NCBI RefSeq assembly: GCF_008329905.1
Contig: NZ_CP032155.1
Span: 1,736,001-1,800,000, forward strand
Reading direction: 5' to 3'
Origin: Mycobacterium sp. ELW1
GTDB taxonomy: Bacteria; Actinomycetota; Actinomycetes; Mycobacteriales; Mycobacteriaceae
DNA length: 64,000 nt
Both the position numbers and the translations under genes were made by a program. Below the pieces are notes generated by a model, which saw only the letters and a program-made list of their open reading frames with translations, did no database searches and was not told the DNA's origin. Positions 50,636 to 61,200 of this stretch are shown one piece after another (the first letter of the stretch is position 1; each line of letters begins with the position of its first letter).

Positions 50636-53600
50636 ATGGAAAGTGAAAACGGCAGATTTCCGCTGACGCGCGCGCAGCTGGACATTTGGCTTGCCAACGA
50701 AACCGGTCATCAGACTGGTGCCGAATGGCAAGCCGGCTTGTTGATGAAGATCGATGGCGAGCTGGACCTTGAGATCCTTGAATGGGCAGTCCAGCGGGTG
50801 ACGCATGAGGCTGAGCCGATTCGGGCTGCCTTCTTCGAAGATGACGGCCACGTCTACCAGCAGGCGATCGAGTACCCGGAAATCGAGCTGCCTTTCTACG
50901 ACCTCAGCGGCTCCGACGACCCGGATCGATCAGTCCAGGAGACGGCGTTGTCGATTCAACGAACGCCAATGCCACTGACCGGGCCGCTGTTCAAGTACGC
51001 CGTTTTCCGGACGGGTCCCGAAGAGTTGTACACATTCGCTTGCTTTCACCACATTGTGATCGACGCGGCAGGTATCGGACTGGTCGGCAATCGAATCGCG
51101 TCGGTTTATTCTGCGGTTGTCGCGGGTGAACCAATTCCTCCGGCGTTCTTTGGATCACTGCACGATCTGGTCTATTGCGAGTCGGAATATGAAGCCTCCG
51201 ACGCCTATCGCAACGATGAAGAATATTGGACCAATAATCTTCCTCGGGAAAGCAATTCGAATTCCGGTTCGATGGAAAACGCGAGCGAGCGTGATCCGAA
51301 TTGGCAGTCGGTCCCTACGCAGTTGGATGCAGATGTGCTGCGTCGCGTCCAAGCGTTGGCCGATACGTGGAACATCCCGCGTTCGTCGATGATCATCGCG
51401 GCGTGCGCGCTGCTGGTGCGCGACCACTGTGCCGAAGGCTCGGAGGTTGTACTCGACCTGCCCGTGAGCCGCCGCGTGGTGGCGGAGTCGAAGACATTGC
51501 CGGGCATGCTCGCCGGTGTCGTGCCGCTAGTGCTCAGCCTGACCGCCGGGTCCACGGTGAAGGACCTATGTGGACATGTTGACGCGCGCATCCGGGAAGC
51601 GTTGCTGCATCAGCGATATCCGGTACCGGCCCTCGAACGGAAAACGCACCACCGTGGGTTAGCCCAGTCATCCGACCGGGTGGTCATCGACATCTTCCCG
51701 ATGGCATTCTCGGTTGATTTCGGTGGTATCCCTGCGACCGCATCGATGACCAATTCGTCCTTCGTAGGCGGCTTTGGGTTCGTTTTCTCCGGTGTCGGTC
51801 AAGACCTCTTCCTTAGTACATTGGGCTCCGGGTTGTTCTCCGATTTGGAGGTCGCCGATCTGGCGTGGCGGTTGGAGCAGGTGCTCGACGCCATGGCAAC
51901 CGATCCAACTCGATCGTTGTCGTCAGTAGACGTCTTCGAAGCCGCTGAGCGTGTTCAGCTGGAAGACTGGGGAAACGGGGGCGTCTTGACCGCTCCAATG
52001 CGCGCACCGCTGACGATCGCCGAGGCGTTCGCCGCACAGGCTGTGCGGACCCCCGATGCGACGGCAATCACGTGCCAAGGCGTTTCCACGTCGTACCGCG
52101 ACCTGGATGCAGAGACGGACCGGTTGGCGCGCATGCTCGTGGCCGCCGGCGCCGGCCCGGGTCAGCGGGTTGCGATGTTGTTGCCGCGCTCGACCGACGC
52201 GATCGTGGCGATGGTGGCGATCGTGAAGGCCGGGGCGGCCTACGTGCCGATTGATCCGGCGGTACCGGCGACGAGGATGCAGTTCGTGCTCACCGACTCA
52301 AAGCCGGTTGCCGTACTGACCAGCGCGGACTTGGCTGAGCGGCTGTCCGGGCAGGACTTGCGCATCATCGACATAGATGATCGCGGGAAATCAGACGCTG
52401 AATCCTCCTCCAGCGCAGCGACATCGGGACCGCACGCCGACGACGTCGCCTACATCATCTACACCTCCGGGACGACAGGAACCCCGAAGGGGGTGGCGAT
52501 CCCGCACGGCAACCTGACCAGGCTGCTGGAAACCTTGGATGCCGACCTGGATCTGGCGGGGCAGGTGTGGTCGCAATGCCACTCACTGGCTTTCGACTTC
52601 TCGGTGTGGGAGATCTGGGGCGCGCTGCTCTACGGTGGCCGTGTCGTGGTGGCGCCGGATGCGGTGGTCCGGTCGTCGGAAGACTTGCACGCCCTGCTCG
52701 CGGCCGAGCAGGTCACCATGCTGAGTCAAACCCCGTCGGCGTTCTATGCCCTACAGGCTGCCGACGAAGCGCAGCCCGAACTCGCCGCTCAGCTGAGCCT
52801 CAAAGTTGTGGTGTTTGGCGGGGAAGCCCTTGAGCCGCAACGTCTTCGCGTCTGGCGGAAGAGCCACCCTGACGCGCCGCGTCTGATCAACATGTACGGC
52901 ATCACCGAGACGACGGTGCACGCGTCGTTCCGCGAGATCGTCGACGCAGATCTTGACAGCGTAGTGAGCCCCATCGGGGTGCCGCTGGGTCACCTCGGCT
53001 TCTTTGTGCTCGACAGCTGGATGCGCCCTGCGCCGACAGGTGTGGTCGGCGAGTTGTACGTAGCGGGAGCCGGTCTGGCGCACGGCTATGTCGGCCGGGC
53101 CGGTTTGTCGGCGGCCCGGTTCGTCGCCTGTCCCTATGGCAAGCCGGGCGAGCGTATGTATCGCACTGGGGATCTCGCCTACTGGGGCACCGACGGACAG
53201 CTGCGCTATGTGGGACGTGCCGATGAGCAGGTCAAGATCCGTGGGTATCGCATCGAGCTGGGCGAGGTGCAGGCGGCACTGGCCGGCTTGGACGGTGTGA
53301 AACAGGCAGTGGTGATCGCCCGCGAGGACCGCGCCGGTGACAAGCGTCTGGTGGGGTACTTCACCGGCGACGCGGACCCGGTCACCGTGCGTACCGTACT
53401 GGCCGACAAGCTGCCGTCCTACATGGTTCCGACCGCGGTCGTCGTGATGGATGCGCTGCCGCTGACCGTGAACGGCAAACTTGACACCAAAGCCCTGCCC
53501 GCGCCCGAGTATCAATCGGCCGACAACTACACCGCGCCGACCGATGCGGTGGAGGAGATTCTGGCCGGCATCTACGCCCAAGTCCTTGGGCTGGACAAGG

Positions 53601-55231
53601 TCGGCGTCGACGAGTCGTTCTTCGAGCTCGGCGGGGACAGCATCCTTTCGATGCAGGTGGTGGCACGAGCTCGTGCTGCGGGCGTGGTGTGCAGGCCGCG
53701 CGACATTTTCGTGGAGCAGACCGTGGCCCGGCTGGCTGCCGTGGCGGTGATGGCCGATGGCGATACCGACGGAAACGACAGCGGGGTTGGGCCGGTGGCG
53801 GCTACCCCAATCATCCGTTGGCTGGAAAGCCTTGAAAAGTCCGGCGTTTCCATCGATCAGTTCAATCAAACTGTGGTGGTACAAGCTCCCGAGGGAGCAC
53901 ACGAGGCTGACGTGGTGGCGATGCTCCAAGGACTGCTCGATAGTCATGCCATGTTGCGGCTGCGGGTCTCCGAGGACGATGCCGGCGGCTGGCTGCTCGA
54001 TGTGCCCGAGGCCGGGGCGGTCGATGCCCGTGCATGCTTGCAAACCGTCGACGTGCTCACCGATGAGGCAATGGCCGAGGCCCAAACGCGGCTGGATCCC
54101 CGAGCCGGTGTGATGCTCAGCGCGCTCTGGGTGGCCTCAACCGGACGGCTGGTTTCGATCGTTCACCACTTGGCCGTCGACGGGGTGTCGTGGCGGATTC
54201 TGCTGGAAGACCTGAATATTGCCTGGTCCCAGCATCGGGCCGGCCAGCCCGTGCATTTGCCGGAGTCTGGGATCTCTTTCACCCGTTGGGCTTCGGTCTT
54301 GGCCGAATACGCCCGGTCCCCGAGTGTCGTAGAGCTCGCCGATTTATGGCGGCAGATCGAGGCGGTACCAGCGGTGCTTCCGCCGATGAACCCAGGTGCG
54401 GACACCATGGCCACAGCGGGAGCCATGTCGGTGGATCTGGACGTAGACACCACCCGGTCGCTCATCGGTGAGGTGCCCACGGCGTTCCATGCTGGGGTGC
54501 ACGAAATCCTCTTGATCGCATTCGGATTGGCGATTTCTGAGTTCTTGGGCATGGGAGGTGACACGATCGCCATCGATGTGGAGGGCCACGGTCGTGACGA
54601 GGAGCTGGCGGGTGACACTGAGATTCAAGGTCTGTCCCGCACCGTCGGATGGTTCACTGCCAAGTATCCGGTGTCGTTGACGGTCGGTGGACTCGACTGG
54701 GCGCAGGTGGTTTCCGGTGGGCCGGCGGTGGGAGCCGTTGTCAAGGACGCCAAGGAACAATTGCGGAGCCTCCCTGACGGTTTGAGCTATGGGGCGCTGC
54801 GCTATCTGAACCAGGATGTCGCCCTCGACGGAGAGGATCCGGCCATCGGATTCAATTATCTGGGCCGACTGGGTTCGACCGCGGCCCGCGCATCCGGGGA
54901 ACCCTCTGATATCTGGCAGATCTGTTGGGACGGCTTGGCGGACATCAACCCCCACGCGGAGTTATCCATGCCACTGGTGCACACGGTTGAGCTCAACGCC
55001 GGCACGGTAGACACCGACGCCGGCCCGTTCCTGCGTGCCAGCTGGACGTGGGCGTCCTCTGTGCTGAACGAGGCGCAGGTCAACCGGCTGAGTGCACTGT
55101 GGTTTGAGGCTCTGGCCGGCGTCTGTGCTCACGTTCGAGGCGGTGGTGGCGGCCTGACGCCGTCGGACCTGGCCGTGGGTCTCAGCCAGCAGCAAATTGA
55201 CGAACTTCAGCGGCAATATGCAGATCGCTGA
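50636..55231 (+). CDS. NRPS module 1 protein: C(starter)-A-T-E
   Basis: A 1,531-residue one-module NRPS. The ATG at 50636 ([19 protein letters not shown]) follows CAGAGG; an open frame back to 50399 overlaps mbtH and is not used. The C domain (~8-450) has HHIVIDAAG at His138 and starter-type features, so it probably joins a fatty acid to residue 1. The A domain (~460-950) has [11 protein letters not shown] and a specificity code I read as DFWSVGMVHK, close to threonine codes. The T domain has Ser1002 in LGGDSI. The E domain (~1060-1520) has [10 protein letters not shown] (His1177), EGHGRDE and [11 protein letters not shown], so residue 1 should be D-configured. It overlaps the next NRPS gene by 14 bp. 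Core GPL synthetases also start with a C-A-T-E module. Confidence 0.93.
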   Translation: MESENGRFPLTRAQLDIWLANETGHQTGAEWQAGLLMKIDGELDLEILEWAVQRVTHEAEPIRAAFFEDDGHVYQQAIEYPEIELPFYDLSGSDDPDRSVQETALSIQRTPMPLTGPLFKYAVFRTGPEELYTFACFHHIVIDAAGIGLVGNRIASVYSAVVAGEPIPPAFFGSLHDLVYCESEYEASDAYRNDEEYWTNNLPRESNSNSGSMENASERDPNWQSVPTQLDADVLRRVQALADTWNIPRSSMIIAACALLVRDHCAEGSEVVLDLPVSRRVVAESKTLPGMLAGVVPLVLSLTAGSTVKDLCGHVDARIREALLHQRYPVPALERKTHHRGLAQSSDRVVIDIFPMAFSVDFGGIPATASMTNSSFVGGFGFVFSGVGQDLFLSTLGSGLFSDLEVADLAWRLEQVLDAMATDPTRSLSSVDVFEAAERVQLEDWGNGGVLTAPMRAPLTIAEAFAAQAVRTPDATAITCQGVSTSYRDLDAETDRLARMLVAAGAGPGQRVAMLLPRSTDAIVAMVAIVKAGAAYVPIDPAVPATRMQFVLTDSKPVAVLTSADLAERLSGQDLRIIDIDDRGKSDAESSSSAATSGPHADDVAYIIYTSGTTGTPKGVAIPHGNLTRLLETLDADLDLAGQVWSQCHSLAFDFSVWEIWGALLYGGRVVVAPDAVVRSSEDLHALLAAEQVTMLSQTPSAFYALQAADEAQPELAAQLSLKVVVFGGEALEPQRLRVWRKSHPDAPRLINMYGITETTVHASFREIVDADLDSVVSPIGVPLGHLGFFVLDSWMRPAPTGVVGELYVAGAGLAHGYVGRAGLSAARFVACPYGKPGERMYRTGDLAYWGTDGQLRYVGRADEQVKIRGYRIELGEVQAALAGLDGVKQAVVIAREDRAGDKRLVGYFTGDADPVTVRTVLADKLPSYMVPTAVVVMDALPLTVNGKLDTKALPAPEYQSADNYTAPTDAVEEILAGIYAQVLGLDKVGVDESFFELGGDSILSMQVVARARAAGVVCRPRDIFVEQTVARLAAVAVMADGDTDGNDSGVGPVAATPIIRWLESLEKSGVSIDQFNQTVVVQAPEGAHEADVVAMLQGLLDSHAMLRLRVSEDDAGGWLLDVPEAGAVDARACLQTVDVLTDEAMAEAQTRLDPRAGVMLSALWVASTGRLVSIVHHLAVDGVSWRILLEDLNIAWSQHRAGQPVHLPESGISFTRWASVLAEYARSPSVVELADLWRQIEAVPAVLPPMNPGADTMATAGAMSVDLDVDTTRSLIGEVPTAFHAGVHEILLIAFGLAISEFLGMGGDTIAIDVEGHGRDEELAGDTEIQGLSRTVGWFTAKYPVSLTVGGLDWAQVVSGGPAVGAVVKDAKEQLRSLPDGLSYGALRYLNQDVALDGEDPAIGFNYLGRLGSTAARASGEPSDIWQICWDGLADINPHAELSMPLVHTVELNAGTVDTDAGPFLRASWTWASSVLNEAQVNRLSALWFEALAGVCAHVRGGGGGLTPSDLAVGLSQQQIDELQRQYADR

Positions 55232-58200
55232 CGTACTGCCCCTGACCCCACTGCAGCAGGGACTTCTGTTCCTCGCGAACACTGCGCAGGGCAGTGAGGA
55301 TGTGTATGCGGTCCAACTGAATATCACGTTGAGCGGTCCACTCGAAAAGGATCGCTTGGGCGAGGCGGTGCAGTCGGCGGTGAAACGTCACCCCCAACTG
55401 GCGGCTCGCTTTTCGACGAAGTTCGGCGATCCTGTTCAGATCATCCCCGCGGACCCGGTAGCGCCGTGGCAGTTCGTCGACCTCACCGAAGGCACCGATA
55501 TCGATGAACAAATTGAGCAGATACGTGCTGGCGAGCGCATTGCTGTCTGCGATTTATCCGATCAGCCCCCGGTTCGCGCATCCCTGATCCGCTTAGCGGC
55601 CGACCAGCACATGCTGGTGATGACCAACCACCACATTGTGCTAGACGGTTGGTCGCTGCCGATCTTGCTGGGTGAGATTTTCGCGGGCTACTACGGACAG
55701 CGATTGCCGCCGGCACCGTCCTTCCGCAGGTTTGTTAGCTGGCTGCGCGGTCGCGACCTCGATGCTGCACGCGCCGCGTGGGACGAGGTGCTGACCGGAT
55801 TCGATACGCCTACCTTGGTGGCTGCAGCACGGCCAGCAGTATCCGGTCACGGTAGACGAGAAGTCGCGACATTCACGTTGTCGGAACAGGCCACAACCGC
55901 GATAGGTGAGTTGGCGCGGTCGTGCCACACCACCATCAGCACGGTGCTACAGGGTGCGTTCGCGCAGGTGTTGATGTTGCTGACTGGTCGGCAGGACGTC
56001 GTCTTCGGCACGACCGTCTCGGGGCGGCCGACCGAAATGTTTGGCGCGGACTCGATGGTCGGCCTGCTGATCAACACCGTGCCAGTGCGGGCGGCGGTAA
56101 CCCCGACGTCCACCACCGTCGACCTACTCGCGAACCTGCAAGACGCCTACAGCCGCACTCTTGACCACCAGCACCTGGCGCTCAGCGAGATTCATCGCCT
56201 CACTGGGCAAGAGCAGCTCTTCGACGCGTTGTTCGTCTATGAGAACTACCCCCTCGACGCTGCTAAATTGTCGGGCGCCGATGGCCTGGCCGTCACCGGA
56301 TTTGCGCACCACGAGTACAACCATTACCCCATCGCGATGCAGGCCATGCCGGGGGACGTACTGACTCTTCGCGTCGAGTACGACACTGATGTCTTCGGCG
56401 GGGACAGTGTTGGTGAACTGGTTGAGCGCTTCCGGCGGGTGTTGTTGGCGATGGCTGCTGATCCGTCTGCGCGGTTGTCGTCTGTGGATCTGCTCGATGA
56501 GGCTGAACACACGCTCCTGGATGGCTGGGGCAACCGGGCTGTGCTGGGAGAGTCGGTGGGCGCGCCAACATCGATCCCCGCGGTGTTCGCTGAGCGTGTG
56601 GTGTCCGCTGGCGACGAGTTGGCCCTCACTTGTGGACAGCGGTCATGGACGTACCGAGAACTCGATGAAGCGTCGAATCGTTTGGCGCAGTTGTTGATTG
56701 CCCGGGGGGTTCGGACGGGTCAGCGAGTAGCGTTGCTGTTACCGCGGACAGCTGAAGCTGTGGTGGCGATTCTGGCGGTTGTGAAGACCGGTGCGGCGTA
56801 CGTGCCGATCGACCCGTCGGTGCCGGCTTCCCGAATGGAGTTCGTGCTTGGAGATGCGGCGCCGGTTGTGGCGGTCACCACTGCGGAGTTGGCGGATCGG
56901 CTGCGTGATCGGGAATTGTCGATCGTTGAGATCGATGATCCCGCGATTGATGGCCAGTCCACTTCCGGCCTAATGCCGCCGTCGGCGGATGAGATTGCGT
57001 ACATCATTTACACCTCGGGGACGACTGGCACCCCGAAAGGTGTTGCTATTCCGCATCGTAATGTGACCTGTCTTCTGGAGACGTTAGATGCCGATATGGG
57101 TCTGGCGCGGCAGGTGTGGACACAATGCCATTCGTTGGCTTTTGACTATTCGGTGTGGGAGATCTGGGGCCCGCTGCTGTATGGCGGCCGCGTCATAGTG
57201 GTACCTGATCCGGTGGTGCGCTCTGCGGAGGATTTGCACGCGCTGTTGGTGGCCGAAGGTGTCACGGTACTGAGCCAGACTCCGTCGGCGTTCTACGCAT
57301 TGCAGGCTGCTGATGCGCTTAATCCCGAGCGGGGTCGCCGGCTCAAGCTCGAAGCCGTGATATTTGGTGGAGAAGCCCTTGAGCCGCACCGTCTTCGGAC
57401 GTGGATGGCTGATCACCCTGACTCGCCGCGGTTGATCAACATGTATGGCATCACTGAGACGACGGTGCATGCATCGTTCCGGGCGATCTGTGCTGAGGAT
57501 GTCGATAGTGTCGTGAGCCCTATTGGTGTGCCGTTGGCACATTTGGGCTTCTTTGTACTCGACAACGCGTTGCGGCCAGTGCCCGTGGGTGTTGCCGGTG
57601 AGTTGTATGTGGCCGGTGCGGGTTTGGCCTATGGGTATGTAGGCCGAGCGGAGTTGACTGCGTCGCGGTTTGTGGCGTGTCCGTTCGGTCCTACGGGGTC
57701 ACGGATGTATCGCACCGGGGATGTGATGGCGTGGGGTGCCGATGGGCAGTTGCGCTACATGGGTCGTGCCGATGAGCAGGTGAAGATCCGGGGGTATCGC
57801 ATCGAGCTCGGTGAGGTGCAGGCCGCGTTGAGTGCGGTCACCGGTGTCGAGCAGGCTGAAGTGATTGCCCGCGAGGACCGCCCGGGTGATAAGCGTTTGG
57901 TGGGGTATGTCACCGGTGCTGTGGAACCGGTGGCGGTGCGTGCCGCGTTACTCGAGCGGTTGCCGGAGTACATGATTCCGGTGGTGGTGGTGTTGGATGC
58001 GTTGCCGTTGACGGTGAACGGCAAGCTGGACAAGCGCGCCCTGCCCGCACCTGAGTACCAGCCCGTGGACTCCTATCGTGCGCCGTCGGACGCGGTCGAA
58101 GAGATATTAGCCGGTGTCTTCGCCCAGGTGCTGGGAGTGGACCGGGTCGGGGTGGATGACTCGTTCTTCGAGCTGGGCGGGGATTCGTTGTCGGCGATGC

Positions 58201-61200
58201 GTTTGGTCGCGGCGGTGAATGTCGCGTTAGATGCTGGGTTGCCGGTGCGGGCATTGTTTGATGCGCCTTCGGTGGCGCAGTTGGCGACGCATATTGGCGG
58301 TGATAGGGAGCGGCTTGATCCCTTAGTGACGATGGAGCGACCTGCGGTGATCCCGTTGTCGTTCTCCCAGAAGAGATTGTGGTTCCTCGATCAATTGCAG
58401 GGGCCTTCGCCGATCTACAACATGCCGTTGGCGTTGCGATTGACAGGGACGCTGAACGCTGAGGCTCTCGGCTCCGCTATGGCTGATGTGGTGGGTCGTC
58501 ATGAGAGCCTGCGGACGTTGTTCACCGCGCCCGGCGGAGTCCCGCAGCAACTCGTGATCGAACGTGAGCGAGCCGACTTCGGTTGGGAGATCGTTGATGC
58601 GACTGGCTGGTCGCAGGCCCAGTTGGATGACGCTGTCACCGCACTGACGCGGCATTCGTTTGATTTGGCAACCGAGATCCCGTTGCGCGCGCGGCTTTTC
58701 CGCATTGCCGAAGACGAGCATGTCGTGGTGTCGGTGGCCCACCACATCGCTGCCGACGGCTTGTCGGCGACGCCGTTAGTGCGTGACCTGAGCATTGCAT
58801 ATGTCTGCCGGTGCTTGGGGATAGCGCCTGCGTGGGCTGATTTACCAGTGCAGTATGTGGATTACACGTTGTGGCAGCGCGCGCAGTTTGGTGATCTGGA
58901 TGATCCGGACAGTGCCATTGCGTCGCAGTTGGCTTATTGGCAGGATGCTTTGGCGGGCATGCCCGAGCGGTTGGCGTTGCCGACGGATCGGCCGTATCCG
59001 GTGGTGGCCGATCAGAGTGGTGCCAGTATTTCGGTCCATTGGCCGATTGAGTTGCAAGAGCGGATCACCCGAGTCGCTCGTCAGCACAATGCGACGAGTT
59101 TTATGTTGATGCAGGCTGCATTAGCGGTGTTGTTGGCCAGGTTGTCGGCGAGTTCCGATGTGGCAGTGGGCTTCCCGATCGGCGGGCGGCGGGATCCTGC
59201 GCTCGATGACCTGATCGGCTTTTTCGTTAACACCTTGGTGCTGCGAGTCGATGTTAGTGGCGATCCCACCGTGACCGACTTGCTGGCGCAGGTGCGGCAG
59301 CGCAGCCTGGCGGCCTTTGAGCATCAGGATGTGCCATTTGAGGTGATCGTCGATCGCGTCAACCCCACCCGGTCGCTGACCCATCACCCGCTGGTGCAGG
59401 TGATGTTGGGATGGCGAAGCCTCCCCGGGGAGGCCAGCGACGAGATCGCCATGGCCCTAGGTGATCTGCACGTCACCCAGCTACCCGTGGATACCGGCAC
59501 TGCGCGGGTGGATCTGGCGTTGTCGTTCAATGAACGTTGGAGCCAGGCTGGTGAGCCCGCGGGCTTGTCGGGGATGGCCGAATTCCGCACTGACGTGTTC
59601 GATGCGGCCACCATCGAGACGTTGATGGAGCGGCTGCGACGGGTGTTGGTGGCGATGACCGACGATCCGGCGCGGCTGCTGTCCTCCGTGGATGTGCTCG
59701 ACGACGCGGAGCGTTCACGTCTGGATGCCTTCGGCAATCGAGCAGTGTTGACGCAGGTCGGGGCGGGTGCGGTTTCGGTGCCGGAGTTGTTCGGCGCCCA
59801 GGTCACTCGCGCCCCGGATGCGGTTGCGCTGACATCCGGCGAGGTTTCCATGACCTACCAGGAGCTGGACGAGGCGGCAAATCGCCTCGCGCACTTGCTG
59901 TCTGGTCACCGTGTCGGCGCCGGCGACTGTGTGGCGCTACTGCTGGACCGCTCGGCTGAGGCTGTCGTCGTCATGCTGGCCGCGCTCAAACTCGGGGCCG
60001 CGTACCTGGCGATCGATCCTGCGCTGCCGGAGGCCCGCGTCGAGTTCATGCTCGCCGATGCGGCACCGGTTGCCGTCGTCACCACTGAAGCGCTTCGGCC
60101 GCGACTACACGGGCACGATGTGACGGTCGTGGATATCGACGACCCGGCAGTCGGCAACCAGCCCACCACGGCGCTGCCCGCCCCATCTCCGGACAACATC
60201 GCTTACCTGATCTATACCTCAGGCACGACCGGCACCCCCAAAGGTGTTGCGCTGTCGCACCGGAACCTGGCCCACCTGGCTGACTCGGCGCACCCCGACC
60301 TGCCGATCGATCAGGTATGGACGCAATGCCACTCGTACGCCTTCGACTTCTCGGTGTGGGAGATCTGGGCCGCACTGCTCGGTGGCGGGCGGCTGTTGGT
60401 GGTGCCCGATCCGGTTGTCCGTTCGCCCGATGATTTTCACGCGCTGCTGGTCAGCGAACACGCAAATGTGCTCACCCAAACACCGTCCGCGGTAGCGGCA
60501 TTGCGGCCGCAGGGGCTGGAGTCGGTGGCTCTGCTGCTCGGCGGCGAGGCCTGCCCGCCCGAAGTGGTCGAGCAGTGGGCCCTCGGACGGGTGGTCATCA
60601 ACGCCTACGGCCCCACCGAGGTCACGGTCTACGCCTCGATGAGCAGGCCGCTGGTGGTTGGGGCGGAGGTGCCGATCGGCGCGCCGCCACCGACTGTCGC
60701 AGCGTTCGTTCTCGACGAACGGCTGCGCCCAGTGCCGGAGGGAGTCATCGGTGAGCTCTATGTGGCCGGCCGCGGCGTGGGTGTCGGCTACGTCGGCCGG
60801 ACCGGGTTGACGGCGTCTCGCTTCGTCCCGTGCCCGTTCGGCGAACCCGGGCAGCGGATGTACCGCACCGGAGACCTGGTCCGGTGGCGTCGGGACGGCC
60901 AGCTCCAATATTTGGGCCGCGCCGATGAGCAGGTCAAGATCCGCGGGTACCGCATTGAGCCCGGCGAGGTGCAGGCTGTGCTGGCCGGGCTCGACGGCGT
61001 CGAGCAGGCGGTGGTGATCGCGCGCGAGGATAACACCGGCGACCCACGGCTGGTGGGTTACTTCACCGGCACCGCGGATCCGGTCAAGGTCCGGGTCGCA
61101 CTCGCCGAAAGGTTGCCGGCCTACATGGTTCCGACCGCGCTGCTGGAGTTGCCGGCGCTGCCGCTGACCGTCAGCGGCAAGCTGGACCGGCGAGCGCTGC

